A stretch of DNA of 64,000 nucleotides from Methanobacteriota archaeon (GTDB lineage: Archaea > Thermoplasmatota > Poseidoniia > Poseidoniales > Poseidoniaceae), in the NCBI GenBank assembly GCA_004195635.1, contig PSPT01000004.1, positions 21,080-85,079 on the forward strand, in the 5' to 3' direction. The position numbers and the translations under genes are program-made. Positions 18,912 to 27,408 of the stretch are shown piece after piece. The notes beneath the pieces are model-generated. The model ran no database searches, was not told the origin of the DNA, and saw only the letters and a program-made list of their open reading frames with translations. How positions within the stretch are numbered: position 1 is the first letter of the stretch; each line of letters opens with the position of its first letter.

Positions 18912-20108
18912 TTATTTGTAGGTCAATAGTATTCTAAATTCTACTACTTGAACATCATTATACCTTTCATTGTATATTTTTACTGTCCAATCTCCATCAT
19001 CAAATTCGGAGCGCATTCTACTACCCGATACAGAATATTCTAGACAATCATTATCTTCACTACAATCGCCATAAGTTCTACTATCAAGTTGTATTCCTGA
19101 AGTATTACCCACTTCTTCATCGGTATCATTGTAAAGATACAAATCAAGGCGATTACGGTTTGAATCGCTACTTCCACCTGCAATCCAATCAGAATCTTCT
19201 TTTGGATAGGTCAACCAAACCTCTGTTCGCTTGATGGTATTTCCCGTGTCTGAGTCATAAGTTACTGTGAATTCAAACCAAGTTTCCCCTGGCCCCCCAC
19301 CACCTACGGAAGTATTTGCTGGCTGATTGAAATCTTCCCAAATGCCGACATAATTAACATAGACTTTAAATGAAACAATATCTGTCATTCCTTCGCTATT
19401 CTTCACCTTAAGGCTTAGTTCATATTCGCCAGGAATTATATTTTTCCATTCATGGGTTTCCCCAGTTGCATCCTCGTCATTCTCAGGGTCTCCATCTCCA
19501 TCACTATCTGTATTTACATCTAAATCCCAAGACCATTGACTGATGTAGGCTTGAGAATTACCGGCTTCACTTTCTGAGGCATCGAGCATGACGCTGGTTG
19601 AAGCATCAATCTCGCGGTCATTTTCTCCTTTATCTTCGCAAATGTAGTAGAGATATTTGTCCTTTGAAGATTGGGTGGGTGAATCCTCATCATCACAATC
19701 AACCTCAGCCCATACTTCACCGGGGTCAGCAGAAGGTGGAATTGCATCTGCACCCAAAATGGTAATTGTTTTGGCTAATTGAGAATCTGTATTTCCATCA
19801 GAAACAGTAAGTGTGATATCATAATCACCGGTATTTGAATAAGACCAAGTCGGTGTTTTTCCAGTTCTATCAACGGCATTATCGCCATCAAAATCCCAAC
19901 GGTAGGTTAGTGAGCCATCATTTGGAAGAGAGGACGATGCATCAAAATTAATGGTCTCATTCTGCTTCATATTCTGATTTGGCGAATAGGAAAAAACCGC
20001 AGTTACTTTATCCGAATTAGTGTCGTCATCATTGAATAAACAGCCAGCCATACTTGAGGTGATTGTCAATGTTGCGAGCAAAATCACCAATGCAATACTC
20101 TGCTTCAT
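18912..20108 (-). CDS. PKD-domain lipoprotein
   Basis: An exported lipoprotein of 398 residues counted from the ATG at 20108 (MKQSIALV); an upstream ATG at 20138 adds ten residues and spoils the signal. The signal peptide ends in a lipobox SMAGC with Cys22. Residues about 35-115 form a PKD domain (TYRWDFDGD ... TPTWSYSNTGDYDITLTVSDG), and a second PKD-like segment at about 150-250 has WSWDLDVNTDSDGDGDPEND and EYELSLKVKNSEG. The C-terminal 130 residues look like a P-domain-style beta sandwich (FDDGDWTVKIYNERYND). A surface-binding or adhesion role is likely; no catalytic motif is visible. Confidence 0.8.
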   Translation of the reverse strand: MKQSIALVILLATLTITSSMAGCLFNDDDTNSDKVTAVFSYSPNQNMKQNETINFDASSSLPNDGSLTYRWDFDGDNAVDRTGKTPTWSYSNTGDYDITLTVSDGNTDSQLAKTITILGADAIPPSADPGEVWAEVDCDDEDSPTQSSKDKYLYYICEDKGENDREIDASTSVMLDASESEAGNSQAYISQWSWDLDVNTDSDGDGDPENDEDATGETHEWKNIIPGEYELSLKVKNSEGMTDIVSFKVYVNYVGIWEDFNQPANTSVGGGGPGETWFEFTVTYDSDTGNTIKRTEVWLTYPKEDSDWIAGGSSDSNRNRLDLYLYNDTDEEVGNTSGIQLDSRTYGDCSEDNDCLEYSVSGSRMRSEFDDGDWTVKIYNERYNDVQVVEFRILLTYK

Positions 20109-20207
20109 TAAACCGCCGTCAACGTCGTCTAACATCAATGGTTCGCCTCAAAGGACGATTTTTGCCCAATATAGTAGGTCTTAGTGGATTGCGGATGAAT
20201 AATCACA

Positions 20208-21263
20208 TTATGCATTACTGATATTTAGTGCGAGGTTGAGATTAACTTCATGCAACCAACCAAATGGGTCTTCACTCTTTTCAGTTTGAAGATTGGTCAA
20301 GGCATCATATAGTTCTCTTGTTATCGCACCAACTCCGCCATCTCCGAACACCTTTTTCTTTTCACCTTGGGTGATTGAGGCAATTGGAGATATTACTGCA
20401 GCCGTTCCACAACAGAAACTCTCATCAGCAGTCATGGCAAATTCGGCAGAGACTAGCGTCTCATTTACCTCATAACCACGATTGCGAGCAAGCATAATGA
20501 TTGATTCACGAGTTATTCCGGGTAGAATAGTGCCGGTTAAATCGGGTGTGTAAAGCACTTTGTCTTTGACACAGAAATAATTAGCAGCACCAACTTCTTC
20601 GACGTATTTATGCTCAACTGCATCCAAATAAATTACCTCTGCAAAACCTTGTTTTTTAGCATTTATTGATGGCATCATTCCGGGTGCATAGTTGCCAATT
20701 GCCTTTACTCCACCAGAACCACCTGGTGCTGCGCGGTGATTTTCCTCAGAAATAAGGAGGTCGATTGCCGAAAGCCCTCCCTTAAAATAAGGCCCAACTG
20801 GAGTTGCAAATACACAAAAAGTGTAGGAAGGTGCAGGCGCAACCCCCATTATTGGGCCTGTGCCCCAAAGAACTGGACGAATATAGAGTGCACCTCGTCC
20901 AGAGGGAGGTATCCAACTAGAATTAGCAGCGACTACTTGTTCAACTGCATCAATAAACATTGATTCGGGTACTGGTGGCATTCCGAGGCGGGCAGCACCG
21001 CGTTGAAAACGTCGGGCATTTTCTTCAGGACGAAATAATATTACTCTGTTGTTTGCTGTTCGTTGTGCTTTCATCCCCTCAAATATTCCTTGCCCATAAT
21101 TCAAGACGCCTGCTGCAGGATCAATCGATAGATTACCATAGGGACGGATTTTCCCTGGAGACCAAGCGTCACCTTGATTACATTCAGCGACATACATCTT
21201 TTCGGTTTTAGTCAAAGAGAAAGTCAAGGAGTCCCAATCAAAATTATTATCCGGTCCCGACAC
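20208..21263 (-). CDS. ilvE: Branched-chain amino acid aminotransferase
   Basis: PLP-dependent class IV aminotransferase that interconverts Leu, Ile and Val with their 2-oxo acids using glutamate/2-oxoglutarate. Evidence: LNYGQGIFEGMKAQR near residue 54, RPEENARRFQRGAARLGMP, YIRPVLWGTG, the PLP lysine K187 in GGVKAIGNYAPGM, and GTAAVISPIASI near the C-terminus. At 351 residues it matches the longer subgroup of bacterial/eukaryotic-style enzymes. It stands alone between the PKD lipoprotein and PolB, with no other ilv or leu genes nearby. Confidence 0.93.
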   Translation of the reverse strand: MSGPDNNFDWDSLTFSLTKTEKMYVAECNQGDAWSPGKIRPYGNLSIDPAAGVLNYGQGIFEGMKAQRTANNRVILFRPEENARRFQRGAARLGMPPVPESMFIDAVEQVVAANSSWIPPSGRGALYIRPVLWGTGPIMGVAPAPSYTFCVFATPVGPYFKGGLSAIDLLISEENHRAAPGGSGGVKAIGNYAPGMMPSINAKKQGFAEVIYLDAVEHKYVEEVGAANYFCVKDKVLYTPDLTGTILPGITRESIIMLARNRGYEVNETLVSAEFAMTADESFCCGTAAVISPIASITQGEKKKVFGDGGVGAITRELYDALTNLQTEKSEDPFGWLHEVNLNLALNISNA

Positions 21264-21410
21264 TAATAATCCTCCATGAAATCTCGTCGTAAATCATCAC
21301 GACAAGCAGACCCAACGGGCGCTGGTTTTCAACACTTGCGCGGAAAATTATTACCGCTTCCTTCCGAAAAGAACTTCACCACTCGGCATTGTGGATAACT
21401 TGAGCCACCC

Positions 21411-24065
21411 ATGCAAACCACCATTGATTGTGCCGTCATTACTGCTCGTTATCAAGCAGTTGAACGAAATGATGGTGAAACTACAGTCCTTGAATTGTGG
21501 TGCCGGTGTAAAGATGGGCGCTCAGCAGTCATATTGATCAATGGCATTAACCCATGGATTGAAATTGCCTCGCCGGGAATTTGTGAAAACCCGGAGGAAC
21601 TTCCTCATGACATATTAGCAAAACTTCAGCGAGTATTAGATGATAGTGATGTTATTTCAGTTGATGAAGAAGGAATAAAATGGACGGATATGGGAGAAAA
21701 GAAGCACTGGCGGGTTGGGGTTAGGCAACCATTTGTTGTTCGTAGTTTACGCGACAGGTTGCAAAAAGAAGGGTGGGTATTGTCTGCATCGGATATTGTA
21801 TATCAACACCGTTTTTTCCATATTCGTGACCTCGGCACACATGTTTCAATTAGAGGCGATATACTCTTTGAAAAGGAAGGAATTGATGGCAAGGAATGTG
21901 TCATTGAGGATGATTTCTCAGCCTTGACAAAAATTAAGACTGCCGGAGGGAGTGGAATATATCCCGTCGATATTATCGTCTCTGCGAATTACGATGATTG
22001 CAATCAGTGTGAACCTTTCCAAGCACCATGGACCGTTTTTTCTTTTGACCTCGAAACTTCTATTCTCCATGATACCGTGCTTTGTGCAGCAGCAACAATT
22101 GAAAACTGGTCCACTGGAGAAAGAACCACTTATTCATTTAATGGTAAGGAAGAGGATATTCTAATAGGGCTTACAGATTTGGTAAGAGAAAATGACCCAG
22201 ACATCATTACTGGATATAATATTGACAACTTTGACCTAACCCGATTATCCGAGCGTTGTGAGGTGTTGAGCGGGAAGAGAAGATGGAGGCGGCAAGCCGA
22301 ATTGTTCGGTTGGGGGCGGGTGGATATCTTAGAAAATGAAAGTAAGCGGAGGCGCGATGGTTTATTGCCTAAACGCGGGAATACTCGTGCTTGGAGTATT
22401 GCAGGGCGTTGTGTGATGGATGCTTGGTGGCAGGCGAGAATGACTCTGCGGCCAAAGCGAGAAACTCTAAAATTTGTTTCTAATTTATTATTTCCCGATA
22501 ATATTGAATTACAAAAAATGGATATTGATTCGAGCAAAATGGATGAAGAATGGGCTACTCGACCGGAAGAAGTTCTCAAATATTGTGAAAGGGATGCCGA
22601 ATTGCCCCTTTCTATCCTTAGATCCATTCAAGCAGTTCGGCGAAAAGAGGCAATAGCAGCAGTTGCAAAAACAAGTTTAGATGTCGCGGCAAATGGAGTC
22701 ACCAGTCAATTATTGGATAGTCTGGCGATCAGATATGCTGATGCGAATGACATCGCAGTTCCTATGACACACAATGTTCGCAGAACCTCACACATTGAAG
22801 GAGGATATGTTCATGATGTTGAAGCCGGAATTCACCCGTGGATTACTGTCCTTGATTTCAAATCAATGTACCCCTCAATCATGATTGGAAATAATATTTG
22901 TTTTACCACCAGAATTGACCCCATTCATCCAGATCAACCTCTCAAAGACGAAACCATACACACCTCTCCTACAGGGGTTACATTTCACAATTCACAACAC
23001 AGAAAGGGTATGGTGCCTGCACTTCTGGAGCATCTAATGGGACTTAGAGACACCCATAAGGAAGCGATGAAGGAAGCGCGAATACAAGGAGACGAAGCCC
23101 TTGTAGCATTTCATGATCAAATGCAATATGCAGTGAAGATAATGATGAATTCCTTTTATGGGGTATTTGCAAGTGTATTTTATCGCTTTACCCACAAAGA
23201 TTTGGGTGCATCAATTACCGCATGGGCGAGGCATAATATCAAAACAATAATTCAGAAATTAGAGGATGAGGGGAATCACGTGGTCTATTCCGATACTGAT
23301 TCTATTTTTGTATGCGCCCCAATTTCCAAAGAAATTTCGCCGACTAAACCTAAGAAAGGCAAGGAACTCAAGACTTGGAATTCTGCAAAGAAAGAGCTCA
23401 TTCGTTTTGGAAATGAGTTGGCCGAACGCTTTAGCCAAGATGAAGCGGTTCTAGAATTTGAAAAAGGGCTTTCTGTATTCTTTTCTCATGGAGCCAAAAA
23501 GCGATATGTTGGACGAATAATATATCCTGAGGAAGACATGATTGTACGCGGATATGAAACTCAAAGAAGCGATTCTTTTGATGCCCTCACTAACAATATG
23601 CAAAATATGTTCGAGATGATTTTGGAAGGGCGCTCAGAAAATGCAGTGAAATCAGTAGTAGATTTAATCAAGGCAGCAAAGCGAAATGAAATTCCAATTG
23701 AGCAACTGATATTGAGCAAAACATGCAAAGGGGTATTGCTAAAAAATGGCGAAGTGGATTTTTCAAAGCACTATGCAAACCCCGATAGTATGGCATCAGT
23801 TAGGGCGGCGAAAAAGAGAATGGAGAGAAATTTGCCTTTCACTCCTGGAATGAAAGTGGGATTCATTGTTACCAATGGGAAAGTAAGCCCAATGGAAGTT
23901 GAGCCGTGGGATGAAGGGCAAGAAAATGGTGGTATTGCTAAATATGACGGTGATTTTTATGCCGAAAGGTTGGCTACTGCTTTGGGGCGAATAACTGAAG
24001 CGTTTGAATGGTCATCAAAAGAATTACTCGCTGGTAATCGTCAGGCAAATTTGTTTTCGTTTTAG
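21411..24065 (+). CDS. polB: Family B DNA polymerase
   Basis: Replicative B-family polymerase with 3'-5' exonuclease, 884 residues. The exonuclease site Exo I is FDLET with D213 and E215; a second exonuclease motif is YNIDNFDLTR. The palm motifs are D482-FKSMYPSIM (motif A), NSFYGVFA in the fingers/motif B region, Y626-SDTDS (motif C, metal-binding D628 and D630), and KKRYVGR downstream. Everything needed for synthesis and proofreading is present, with no intein. The start is the ATG at 21411, divergent from ilvE. Confidence 0.95.
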   Translation: MQTTIDCAVITARYQAVERNDGETTVLELWCRCKDGRSAVILINGINPWIEIASPGICENPEELPHDILAKLQRVLDDSDVISVDEEGIKWTDMGEKKHWRVGVRQPFVVRSLRDRLQKEGWVLSASDIVYQHRFFHIRDLGTHVSIRGDILFEKEGIDGKECVIEDDFSALTKIKTAGGSGIYPVDIIVSANYDDCNQCEPFQAPWTVFSFDLETSILHDTVLCAAATIENWSTGERTTYSFNGKEEDILIGLTDLVRENDPDIITGYNIDNFDLTRLSERCEVLSGKRRWRRQAELFGWGRVDILENESKRRRDGLLPKRGNTRAWSIAGRCVMDAWWQARMTLRPKRETLKFVSNLLFPDNIELQKMDIDSSKMDEEWATRPEEVLKYCERDAELPLSILRSIQAVRRKEAIAAVAKTSLDVAANGVTSQLLDSLAIRYADANDIAVPMTHNVRRTSHIEGGYVHDVEAGIHPWITVLDFKSMYPSIMIGNNICFTTRIDPIHPDQPLKDETIHTSPTGVTFHNSQHRKGMVPALLEHLMGLRDTHKEAMKEARIQGDEALVAFHDQMQYAVKIMMNSFYGVFASVFYRFTHKDLGASITAWARHNIKTIIQKLEDEGNHVVYSDTDSIFVCAPISKEISPTKPKKGKELKTWNSAKKELIRFGNELAERFSQDEAVLEFEKGLSVFFSHGAKKRYVGRIIYPEEDMIVRGYETQRSDSFDALTNNMQNMFEMILEGRSENAVKSVVDLIKAAKRNEIPIEQLILSKTCKGVLLKNGEVDFSKHYANPDSMASVRAAKKRMERNLPFTPGMKVGFIVTNGKVSPMEVEPWDEGQENGGIAKYDGDFYAERLATALGRITEAFEWSSKELLAGNRQANLFSF

Positions 24066-24177
24066 CAACAACTCGTATACTCAATGCTATTGTAAGAGTG
24101 GAAACGATGGAGTTGAAATCATTTCTCCATTGCCCAAAACCCCCTTTTCTTGAAAGATTATTAGAAAACTAAGACAA

Positions 24178-24196
24178 CCCCCCCCCTCTCCCCCTC
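24178..24196 (+). repeat. Poly-C/pyrimidine tract before a start codon
   Basis: A nine-C homopolymer is followed by a C/T-only stretch and lies directly before the ATG at 24200. There is no Shine-Dalgarno-like sequence between the tract and the start. The tract could form part of an unusual leader or be length-variable; no function is established. Confidence 0.55.
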
Positions 24197-24199
24197 AAC

Positions 24200-24556
24200 A
24201 TGCTTTGGTGGCAATTGGTGATTAGAGGGGCCGTTTCTGGCGGAGTGATAGTTGGAGCAAGTGAATTGGCCAAACGCTTTGATTTGCTTGGTGCTATTCT
24301 TATTTCTCTACCTCTTATGTCGATTATTGCAATAATATGGTTATACAATGACACCTCTGACACCGAGAAAATTGCCGATTTTGCTACAGAAATAATGTGG
24401 CTGGTAATACCTTCTCTAGTATTGTTTTTCTCATTACCGATTTTTCTTCACCGAGGAATGGATTTTTGGCCAGCATTGGGCCTAGCGTGTGGACTAACAA
24501 TTGTCGCATACGGAATTGGAGTTGGCTTAGTAACAAAATATGCAAACCCTGCTTGA
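24200..24556 (+). CDS. DUF3147-like small membrane protein
   Basis: A 118-residue protein with about four hydrophobic helices (residues roughly 8-24, 30-48, 64-82, 90-110). It resembles the DUF3147 family of small inner-membrane proteins, with GGVIVGASELAKRF near the N-terminus and LLGAILISLPLMSIIAI in helix 2. No function is known for the family. It starts just after a poly-C tract and converges with the SRP19 gene (20-base gap). Confidence 0.65.
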   Translation: MLWWQLVIRGAVSGGVIVGASELAKRFDLLGAILISLPLMSIIAIIWLYNDTSDTEKIADFATEIMWLVIPSLVLFFSLPIFLHRGMDFWPALGLACGLTIVAYGIGVGLVTKYANPA

Positions 24557-24576
24557 ACATATAGTGAATAAGGGAG

Positions 24577-25047
24577 TTACTTCTTCCATTTCTTGCGCCC
24601 ATGTGACTTGCGTGATGCGGTGGCGCGGGATGCTGCTTGTTTGACTGAACCGGAAACTTTGCGCTGTGACTTTGCTCGGCGATCACCTGCTTTTGGACCG
24701 GCTTTAGTTGCCTCTCTTTCTTCACTTTTCCGTTCAAGCAATAATTCTCGCCATTTTAAGCCGACCATTTGCATGATTTCTTCTTTATTCGCTGAACCTA
24801 AATCTTTTTCTGCGCCTTTACATGAAACCCAAAGCCTACCTTCTTTGCCATGCGGCCTTGATGGGTGAGATACCTTTTCATCCGACTTGATTTTACGCAA
24901 ACCAAGACTTCTTGCTGCCCAAATAAGTCCATCCAAATCTGGCTTTGGCACAGAAGAATCTTTTGCAACACGGCGGCCATTTCGCCGCGAAGATTTGGAA
25001 TCAAAATATCCGGGCCACAACACGATTCGGTCGGGATTGAAGTCCAT
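24577..25047 (-). CDS. srp19: Signal recognition particle subunit SRP19
   Basis: Binds the SRP RNA and promotes assembly with SRP54. The N-terminal fold matches: IVLWPGYFDSKSSRRNGRRV at residues 8-27, followed by LDGLIWAARSLGL, a short loop ending in KVSHPSRP, and GRLWVSCKG. Archaeal SRP19 is usually about 90-105 residues; this one has 156 because of a Lys/Arg/Ser-rich tail, which probably gives extra RNA contacts. It sits downstream of the S8e gene on the same strand with a 57-base gap. Confidence 0.9.
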   Translation of the reverse strand: MDFNPDRIVLWPGYFDSKSSRRNGRRVAKDSSVPKPDLDGLIWAARSLGLRKIKSDEKVSHPSRPHGKEGRLWVSCKGAEKDLGSANKEEIMQMVGLKWRELLLERKSEEREATKAGPKAGDRRAKSQRKVSGSVKQAASRATASRKSHGRKKWKK

Positions 25048-25104
25048 CCATTACTCCTCCATATGTGCGAGAGGGGGCATCACCATTGAGGGTGACGGTT
25101 GAGT

Positions 25105-25485
25105 TCACCCGATTAGAACGCCGTTAATTACGCCGTCCTTTCCTGGGCGACTGGTGATTTTGACATCTCCAAGTTTGGTTTCAACAACTGCACCCTTGGT
25201 TAAAATATTTCTTCGCACATAGTTTGAATTACATGGATTTTCTGAAACATTAGTCATTTCAACGCGGTTTACTGAACCGTCTTTTGGATTCGCTACGGAT
25301 ATCATATTCTCTGAAAGAACACGGGTCATACAGTTTCCGCCAGTCTTGCGGTAAACCTTATTCTTGGATTCGCCAATGAAAGCAATTTGCTTCTCAGTAC
25401 TGATTTCAGTACTACGCTTTGAGCGTGCTTGAACTCGTCGTCCACCTGTGTTTTTTCTGCGGGAAATGCCGTGCCACTGAGCCAT
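25105..25485 (-). CDS. rps8e: Ribosomal protein S8e
   Basis: A 126-residue small-subunit protein found only in archaea and eukaryotes. It begins MAQWHGISRRKNTGGRR, the typical W(H/Q)G-x-S-x-RK-x-TGG-x-R pattern, and contains YRKTGGNCMTRVLSEN, NPCNSNYVRRNILTKGAVVET and a C-terminal RPGKDGVINGVL. Length and all family blocks are normal. It is probably the first gene of a pair with SRP19. Confidence 0.96.
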   Translation of the reverse strand: MAQWHGISRRKNTGGRRVQARSKRSTEISTEKQIAFIGESKNKVYRKTGGNCMTRVLSENMISVANPKDGSVNRVEMTNVSENPCNSNYVRRNILTKGAVVETKLGDVKITSRPGKDGVINGVLIG

Positions 25486-25612
25486 AATGAAGTCCTCCGG
25501 GGCTCTTGCCGACTTAACCTCTCTATTTCAAAGGGATGGTCGCGGCACTGCGCAGCAGATTTTGGGAACAATACCTCATGAAAGAAGGGGGAATTGAATT
25601 CCTTTTCAGCCA

Positions 25613-26239
25613 CTAAATACAAACAGCATCAATAATTGACAATAATTCTCCGTTTGAATGTTTTAACATTGCAACCACCTTTTGCCCTTTAGACAATGGA
25701 CCGACTCCCGAAGGGGTGCCTGTAAACAGAGTATCATTTGTGCACATGGGAGCCCACTGCACTAATTTCTCCAATTGTTGAGAAGGTGAATAAGACATTT
25801 CAGAAATATTTGCGGATTGTACTTGCTTACCGTCAAGGCTTAGAGAAATATGCAATTCTGCAACATATTCGTCAAAACCAATTTCTAATAGACTTAACTT
25901 ATCACCCAATTCAAGCCAATTTCCAATAACCGCGGAATTAGAAAATGATTTGGCTCTTGCCCATGGTAAACCACTTTTCTTTAATTCTGCTTGAATATCA
26001 CGAAGGGTTAGGTCCAATCCAATTGCAATAGCATGTGGCTTTTGATTTTGGTCTAATTGAATTACCAGTTCTACCTCATGATGAATTTGTCCATCCATAC
26101 AGTTAATTTCAGATATTGGATTACTGCCACCTATAATTGCTGCATCTGGTTTCAAAAAAAATACCGGCTCAGGAGGGGTTTCACCACTCATTTCTTGCGC
26201 ATGTTTTGGAAAGGTACGGATCGCACACCATGCTGTCAT
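25613..26239 (-). CDS. Fumarylacetoacetate hydrolase family protein
   Basis: A compact (208 residues) FAH-fold enzyme acting on 2-oxo-acid or enol substrates in catabolism. The metal site is visible as E55 and E57 in HHEVELVI and D76 in GLDLTLRD, together with PVFFLKP near the N-terminus, WARAKSF, and TGTPSGVGPL near the C-terminus. Compact members include acylpyruvases and oxaloacetate decarboxylases as well as hydratases, so the exact reaction is open. No catabolic partner gene lies beside it. Confidence 0.85.
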   Translation of the reverse strand: MTAWCAIRTFPKHAQEMSGETPPEPVFFLKPDAAIIGGSNPISEINCMDGQIHHEVELVIQLDQNQKPHAIAIGLDLTLRDIQAELKKSGLPWARAKSFSNSAVIGNWLELGDKLSLLEIGFDEYVAELHISLSLDGKQVQSANISEMSYSPSQQLEKLVQWAPMCTNDTLFTGTPSGVGPLSKGQKVVAMLKHSNGELLSIIDAVCI

Positions 26240-26378
26240 GCTTTGCCCAGTAGTCTAAATTTGTTGAACCTACCTATAATATGCCTCTTGGAAATGCATA
26301 GCAAAAACAGCCAATGGAAGCAACTGCAATTAGTTGTATTGAAAGGTAGAAAGGTTGACCACAACACCGGAAATCACA

Positions 26379-26558
26379 ATGTCGGGAAAAAGGCATGTGT
26401 CACTAGCAGTAATGTATGTCATGACTTTACCCAAATCCGTTGATGCTGTGGCTCATATCGCTGAACGGATAATATTTCAGCAAGCAATATCAACTTGCGA
26501 CAGCATGAAACCGCATACCTCGTGCGGCAATCATGGCAAAGGATTGGCAAATCCGTAA
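26379..26558 (+). CDS. Possible small ORF upstream of the PUA gene
   Basis: A 59-codon frame from ATG 26379 overlaps the next gene by 26 bases. Its translation contains a plausible amphipathic helix (SVDAVAHIAERIIFQQAIS) and two or three Cys residues. There is no recognisable domain and no clear ribosome-binding site. Otherwise the 293 bases between the FAH and PUA genes hold nothing I recognise, so this may simply be leader sequence. Confidence 0.25.
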   Translation: MSGKRHVSLAVMYVMTLPKSVDAVAHIAERIIFQQAISTCDSMKPHTSCGNHGKGLANP

Positions 26559-27042
26559 ACGCAGACCCGTAAGGCGAAAGAATATCGCCCCACTTCTCAA
26601 AGAATTAGAGGAGCATTTGGGTATTGACATGGCACTTGAAGGTGCATTTATTGAAATGGCTGAATATGGGCCTTGGAAGTTGGTTATTGTTGATAAAACC
26701 GCTCACGCAATTGAATTTCAAAACCCTCAAGGCGAGAGGGTTGTGTTCCTTACACTAAGAGGAATAATGGCTAGGGCTCCGCCAGATAAATGGGTCGAAG
26801 TTGACCATGGAGCAATTCCATTTTTGATGAATGGAGCCGACTGTATGGTTGCTGGCATTCATGGAGCCGACGAGGGAATTATTGAAGGTGATTTGATTTG
26901 GATTAGGGACCAAGTTCACGGCCGACCTTTGGCTCTTGGATGGGCAAGTATGCCTGGACCAGACCTCATTACGGAAACAAAGGGTAAGGGTGTCAAAACC
27001 ATTCACTTTGTCGGTGATGAACTTTGGGAAATGGAACTCTAA
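26533..27042 (+). CDS. PUA-domain RNA-binding protein
   Basis: A 169-residue protein. The C-terminal half is a PUA domain: IPFLMNGADCMVAGIHGADEGIIEGDLIWIRD, followed by RPLALGWASM, with the G-A-D-V-M-xPGI-type core that lies at the heart of archaeosine/pseudouridine-type PUA folds. The N-terminal half resembles the pre-PUA region of stand-alone archaeal PUA proteins related to MCT-1/Tma20. It probably binds tRNA or rRNA. There is no catalytic domain, so it is not a transglycosylase or pseudouridine synthase by itself. Confidence 0.85.
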   Translation: MAKDWQIRKRRPVRRKNIAPLLKELEEHLGIDMALEGAFIEMAEYGPWKLVIVDKTAHAIEFQNPQGERVVFLTLRGIMARAPPDKWVEVDHGAIPFLMNGADCMVAGIHGADEGIIEGDLIWIRDQVHGRPLALGWASMPGPDLITETKGKGVKTIHFVGDELWEMEL

Positions 27043-27408
27043 ATATTCAATACACTTTTTTGAATAATCGCAAGGGTAGCATCTATTTCGGCCCGCTGAA
27101 AGCCCTTTTATTCGCCACTTCTGAATCAAAGGGTGTTATGCACTAACCCTTTGCTTCTATGTTAAACAATTTGAACAGGGTTTCAAATCTTTGTGGATTA
27201 TTCAACAGAGTGTCGGAGAAAAAATAAAAACACAAAAAGAGTCCAATGAACATCATGCGCAAGGAAGTATTGGCCCCTTCTGCTTGGCTTGCTATCATTC
27301 GCCCCTACTCGTCTGGCGGCCCCATTATCCACTTTACTCGAGAAAATGTGCTAATATCCTTAATTAGACCAATGTCTTAATTGACAAAATTGAATAATGA
27401 TTGTATGC
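27043..27408. other. 366-base gap without a recognised gene
   Basis: The region lies between the stop codons of the convergent PUA and cupredoxin genes. The flanks are AT-rich, with a more GC-balanced middle at about 27250-27340. I found no tRNA-like fold, no good ORF and no obvious hairpin terminator. Because both flanking genes point into it, it needs no promoter, so its length is unexplained; an unrecognised RNA cannot be excluded. Confidence 0.6.
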
